Positions 60,644 to 64,000 of a stretch of DNA of 64,000 nucleotides are shown in pieces. Source of the DNA: Microbacterium esteraromaticum (lineage in GTDB: Bacteria; Actinomycetota; Actinomycetes; Actinomycetales; Microbacteriaceae). The translations under genes were made by a program, and so were the position numbers. How positions within the stretch are numbered: the first letter of the stretch is position 1; every line of letters starts with the position of its first letter. Where the stretch lies: positions 1,302,001 to 1,366,000 of the forward strand of contig NZ_CP118100.1 in NCBI RefSeq assembly GCF_028747645.1. The letters are read 5' to 3'. The notes beneath the pieces were generated by a model, which made no database searches, was not told the DNA's origin, and was given only the letters and a program-made list of their open reading frames with translations.

Positions 60644-61704
60644 CTCTTCGACTCGAACGTGTGGGCAAGTCCTTCGGCGCGACCGAGGTACTCCGAGACG
60701 TCGACTTCGCCGTACCGGACGGTGCGCGGATGGCACTCGTGGGAGCATCCGGCAGCGGCAAGAGTACGCTGTTGCGGCTGATCGCCGGATTCGAGCGGCC
60801 CGACAGAGGCAGCATCGTGCTCGGTGACACGCTGCTCGCCGACCCCCGCACCTCGGTGCCCGCCCACCGCCGAGGCATCGGATACGTGCCGCAGGACGGT
60901 GCGCTCTTTCCGCACCTCACAGTGGCCGCCAACATCGCCTTCGGCCTGTCGCGTGGACCGGGGCGGGCGCAGCGGGTGCGCGAGATGATGGAGCTCACCT
61001 CGCTGGCGCCGGAACTCGCCGATCGCCGTCCGCACGAGCTGTCGGGCGGTCAACAGCAGCGAGTGGCACTGGCCCGCGCGCTCGCGCCCGCGCCCGGCGT
61101 GCTGCTGCTGGACGAGCCGTTCAGCGCCCTCGATGCAGGCCTGCGCGCACAGACGCGTGAGGCGACGATCGACATCCTCGAGCACGCCCGAGTGACCACG
61201 GTGCTGGTCACCCACGATCAGGACGAGGCTCTGTCGTTCGGGAACCTCATCGGTGTGGTCACGGCGGGCAGGCTCGCTCAGAACGGTGAGCCCGGGGCCG
61301 TGTTCGATGCGCCGGCCGATCGGGCCACGGCGGACTTCCTCGGAGACGCGCTGTACCTGCGCGCGCGCAGGGAGAGCATCGGTACGATCACGTGCGCGCT
61401 CGGAACGGTGTCCGTGCGGCATGATCTGTCGGCGGGTGCCCCCGAGATTCTCGCCATGGTGCGCCCCAGCCAGCTGGAGATGGTCTCTGACGCGACCGGC
61501 GCCGAGGGGATCATCGCGGGCTCGGCGACGATCACGGCACGGCGCGCCGTCGGCGCCCGCACCGAGCTGCGCGTCGACATCATGGGGGAGGACCGCACCC
61601 GCGTCTGGTTGCAGGTGCCTACGCACCGCGCTGCCGAGACCAACGACGGTGACGTCATCACCCTGCGCGTCGGCGGTGGTGCTGTGCTCTATCCCGCGCG
61701 CTGA
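60640..61704 (+). CDS. fbpC: Ferric-iron ABC transporter ATP-binding protein
   Basis: A 354-residue ATPase: Walker A GASGSGKSTLL, signature LSGGQQQRVALARAL, Walker B LLLDEPFSALD and the switch region VTHDQDEALSFG. A regulatory C-terminal domain covers ~240-354. It completes the iron importer and overlaps fbpB by four bases. Its 3' end also overlaps the convergent adenylation-acyltransferase gene by 47 bp, so the two messages are complementary there. Confidence 0.92.
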   Translation: MTLRLERVGKSFGATEVLRDVDFAVPDGARMALVGASGSGKSTLLRLIAGFERPDRGSIVLGDTLLADPRTSVPAHRRGIGYVPQDGALFPHLTVAANIAFGLSRGPGRAQRVREMMELTSLAPELADRRPHELSGGQQQRVALARALAPAPGVLLLDEPFSALDAGLRAQTREATIDILEHARVTTVLVTHDQDEALSFGNLIGVVTAGRLAQNGEPGAVFDAPADRATADFLGDALYLRARRESIGTITCALGTVSVRHDLSAGAPEILAMVRPSQLEMVSDATGAEGIIAGSATITARRAVGARTELRVDIMGEDRTRVWLQVPTHRAAETNDGDVITLRVGGGAVLYPAR

Positions 61705-64000
61705 CGGCGCGCTGCGCGCGGCGGTACAGGGCCCAGACGACGACACCGACCGCGAGGGAGAGGACCGTTCCGACCGCGGGCGCGGTCAGCTCGAACGGCG
61801 GGTACACCACCCAGTGGGTGAGGTAGATGAACAGCGAGGCCGAGGCGAGTGTGGTGAGCACGGGACGCACCGCGGTCGGCACCGGCACGGCCGGCACCCA
61901 GATCAGGGCGAGCACACCGACGGCCACGATGGCCTCGCGCAGTGGATCGCCGAAGAACCCGGGGATGAGGGCGATCGCGAGCACCGTCGCGAGCGCACGC
62001 CGGCGTGTGCTGTCGGCACGCGCGATGACGGCCCCGAGCGCGATGCACCAGAGCACGGTGGCGATGGCATATCGTTCCACGTGCTGAGCAGGGTCCAGGC
62101 CGAGCAGCGCGAAGCGCACGGCGACGGTCACGAACAGAGCACCCAGCGCGAAGGCCCACGGGGTTCGACGTTCGAACCGATCGACGGCCGGTATCGCGAA
62201 GGCCGCTGAGAGCAGCAGCATGGTCCACACCACCGCCTCGAGGAACCAGAACTGCCACTGCTCGTTCCACAGGCCGTCCGCGGGCACGGCGTTGTTCACG
62301 AGCAGGGCGGTCGTCGGGTCGTACTTGCCACTGAGCAGTCCGACGGCGCCGATCCACAGCACGGCCGGAACAGCGATCTGCGCCACCGCGGTGAGCAGCC
62401 GGCGCGGGCGGTCCCGTGCCGACGGTGAAAGTGCGAACCGGGCGAGGTTGTACCCGGCGACCACGAGCAGCAGATGAGCGCCGCCCTTGAGCGAGAAGCC
62501 GTCGCCGAGGAACAGATCTGCGTGCGTGCCCACGACCAGGACGATCGCGATCGCGCGCAGAAGCACGGGCGTCTCAAGCGCGGCGATGGCGCGGCGGGGC
62601 GTCGCCTCTCGCGCAGTGGGGCCGCCCTGGGCGGGGTCTGCCACGCGGGCAGCATCCGTCCCGCGTGCGCGGCCCGTCGCGCCGAGCGCGGCAAGCTCGG
62701 TGCCTGATCGCGACGGCCAGTCGCGGGGGAGCGGACCGAGCAGATCCTCCAATCGTACGGCGGCCTCGACGTAGCTCAAGGAGTCGCCGCTGAGCCCGGC
62801 GAAGCTGTCGTCGACCGTGGCATCCGCTCTGCCCGTGCACACGGCGAGGACGTCGCGCACGCGAGCGGGCGTGATCTCCGCCGCCGAGCGCGCCTCCGAC
62901 GACGGCGCGGCGGCGCGCTCGGCGCGGTGGTGCGCGACGAGCGCAGCGTTGTCAGGCTTGCCCGATGAGGTCACCGGGAACGCGTCCACGACGTGCACGG
63001 TCACCGCCGTCGCGGGCAGACCGACACGCTGTGACACCTCGTCGCGCGCTCGGGTCGCGTCGCGACCGTGTCGGACGAAGACGAGCAACTCCTCGCCGTC
63101 GGCCGCAGCGCGCGACGGAATCCCGACGTCGTCGAGGTGGCTCTGTACAGCATCGAGATCCACGCGCAGCCCGAAGACCTTCACGAAGCGGTTCATCCGG
63201 CCGACGATCTCGACATAGCCGTCCGGTCGCCTTCGTGCGAGATCGCCGGTGCGCAGCTCGTGCACCGTCCGACCCAGCGCGAGGTCGGCAGGTTGTTCGG
63301 CGTAGCCGAGCATGACGTTCGGGCCGGAGTACACCAGTTCACCCGACTCGCCGTCGTGGGCGTCGATACGGAATGATCCGCCGGGGATCGGTCGGCCGAT
63401 CGAGCCCGCTGCCCGTTCGGCGTCCTCGGACGGCACGTACGACATCCGGGCCGTCGCCTCGGTCTGCCCGTACATGCTGAAGAACTCGAAGCCCTGCGCG
63501 CGTCCGGCCCGGGCGAGAGCGCGCACACGCTCGGCGGGCAGACGCCCGCCGGCCTGCGTCAGATAGCGGATGCTGCGGGGCAGCCTCTCGGTACCGCCGA
63601 CGGCGTCGATCAGCTCGAACGTGTAGGGCACGCCGGCGAGACCGGTGATGCTCGTCTGCGCTGCGCGTGGCCAGAATCGCTCGTCGGTGACGGAGAGGTC
63701 CGAGAGCACCAGGCTGCCTCCGGCGAGCAGGTGACTGTTGATGACCGACAGCCCGTAGCAGTAGTGCATCGGGAGGGTGGTGATCGCGCGGTCGTCGTGC
63801 TCGAGTCGCAGGTACTCGGCGATCGCGGCGGCGTTGGACAGCAGAGCGTTGGCCGAGATGCGGACGAGCTTCGGCGAGCCCGTGGAACCGGATGTGCTGG
63901 TGAGGAGCGCGAGATCTTCGTGCAGGGTGTGCGCGGTGCCCGGCCTGCGCTCGATGATCGTCCCGTCGCCGGTGAGGACGTCCGGGTCGAAACGCTCGAT
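61658..64000 (-). CDS. Adenylation-carrier-acyltransferase 3 fusion protein (N-terminus off the window)
   Basis: The visible 780 residues (gene continues past 64000) carry three units. First an adenylate-forming domain: A3 LTSTSGSTGSPKLVR, A5 MYGQTEAT, A7 ELRTGDLARRRPDGY, A8 GRMNRFVKVFGLRV and A10 SSGKPDNAAL. Then a carrier domain with the phosphopantetheine serine in GLSGDSLSY (codon 62780-62782). Then an acyltransferase 3 domain with ~10 membrane segments beginning LLRAIAIVLVVGTHADLF. The order suggests that an acid is activated, tethered and then passed to a lipid or surface sugar by one protein. Substrate and acceptor unknown. Its end overlaps fbpC by 47 bp on the opposite strand. Confidence 0.8.
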   Translation of the reverse strand: MERFDPDVLTGDGTIIERRPGTAHTLHEDLALLTSTSGSTGSPKLVRISANALLSNAAAIAEYLRLEHDDRAITTLPMHYCYGLSVINSHLLAGGSLVLSDLSVTDERFWPRAAQTSITGLAGVPYTFELIDAVGGTERLPRSIRYLTQAGGRLPAERVRALARAGRAQGFEFFSMYGQTEATARMSYVPSEDAERAAGSIGRPIPGGSFRIDAHDGESGELVYSGPNVMLGYAEQPADLALGRTVHELRTGDLARRRPDGYVEIVGRMNRFVKVFGLRVDLDAVQSHLDDVGIPSRAAADGEELLVFVRHGRDATRARDEVSQRVGLPATAVTVHVVDAFPVTSSGKPDNAALVAHHRAERAAAPSSEARSAAEITPARVRDVLAVCTGRADATVDDSFAGLSGDSLSYVEAAVRLEDLLGPLPRDWPSRSGTELAALGATGRARGTDAARVADPAQGGPTAREATPRRAIAALETPVLLRAIAIVLVVGTHADLFLGDGFSLKGGAHLLLVVAGYNLARFALSPSARDRPRRLLTAVAQIAVPAVLWIGAVGLLSGKYDPTTALLVNNAVPADGLWNEQWQFWFLEAVVWTMLLLSAAFAIPAVDRFERRTPWAFALGALFVTVAVRFALLGLDPAQHVERYAIATVLWCIALGAVIARADSTRRRALATVLAIALIPGFFGDPLREAIVAVGVLALIWVPAVPVPTAVRPVLTTLASASLFIYLTHWVVYPPFELTAPAVGTVLSLAVGVVVWALYRRAQRAVSARDRAQHHRRRAG

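Noticed and set aside
1..64000. CRISPR array, insertion sequence or transposase
   Set aside because: No regularly spaced repeats and no transposase-like protein was seen by eye anywhere in the window.

Overview
The window reads as chromosomal DNA from a high-GC actinobacterium of the family Microbacteriaceae, most likely Microbacterium. The evidence is the very high GC with strong third-position bias, actinobacterial marker proteins (DUF5302, DUF3046, a ClgR-like regulator, a CE1758/CE1759-type flavin enzyme pair), an actinobacterial-type tmRNA, and many genes with a TAnnnT hexamer 6-7 bases before the start codon, the signature of leaderless transcription. The species call is inference.

Layout. 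(1) 1-4462: the N-terminal part of a GntR regulator, divergent from a complete polyamine-type ABC transporter (potA, potD, potB, potC). (2) 4512-5938: an FKBP isomerase, a YceI protein and rpsO. (3) 6037-15288: an accessory block lying between rpsO and pnp. It holds a membrane protein/winged-helix pair behind two 14-bp palindromes, a 2OG-Fe(II) oxygenase, a membrane acyltransferase, an LLM monooxygenase with its FMN reductase, two very small proteins, a mannosyltransferase-SGNH fusion and ugd. (4) 15662-21065: pnp, an aldo/keto reductase, a histidine phosphatase, dapB and a membrane protein. (5) 21086-22474: OsmC, DUF4395 and thioredoxin-like proteins. (6) 22567-40278: housekeeping core with thyA-folA-SDR, dapA-rnj, ftsK-pgsA-cinA, clgR, DUF3046, recA-recX, miaB-miaA, a RibD-like reductase, dapF, an RsmC-like methyltransferase and hflX. 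(7) 40295-45240: a SIMPL protein, ssrA (tmRNA), a TetR regulator, a lipoprotein, an inositol-phosphatase-like enzyme, tRNA-Lys and a YbaK protein. (8) 45358-57511: a Liv-type ABC transporter (five genes) run together with an acyl-CoA synthetase, a TetR regulator, a 3-hydroxybutyrate dehydrogenase and a hydrolase, then an IclR regulator divergent from a CoA-transferase pair and thiolase. (9) 57682-64000: a repeat cluster, a small membrane protein, a DtxR-boxed ferric-iron ABC transporter, and the 3' part of an adenylation-carrier-acyltransferase fusion.

How the genes work together. Region 8 makes a coherent route: import of an organic acid or ester, hydrolysis or CoA activation, 3-hydroxybutyrate to acetoacetate, CoA transfer, and thiolysis to acetyl-CoA. 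dapA, dapB and dapF supply diaminopimelate for lysine and peptidoglycan. pnp, rnj and ssrA handle RNA turnover and ribosome rescue. The MgtA-like glycosyltransferase and Ugd could together make a mannosyl-glucuronosyl glycolipid.

The best candidates for something undescribed are the single-chain adenylation-carrier-acyltransferase 3 protein at the right edge (an analogue in plan of the multi-protein Dlt system), the mannosyltransferase-SGNH fusion beside ugd, and the membrane protein/winged-helix pair with its doubled palindromic operator. No insertion sequence, integrase, prophage or CRISPR array was seen.
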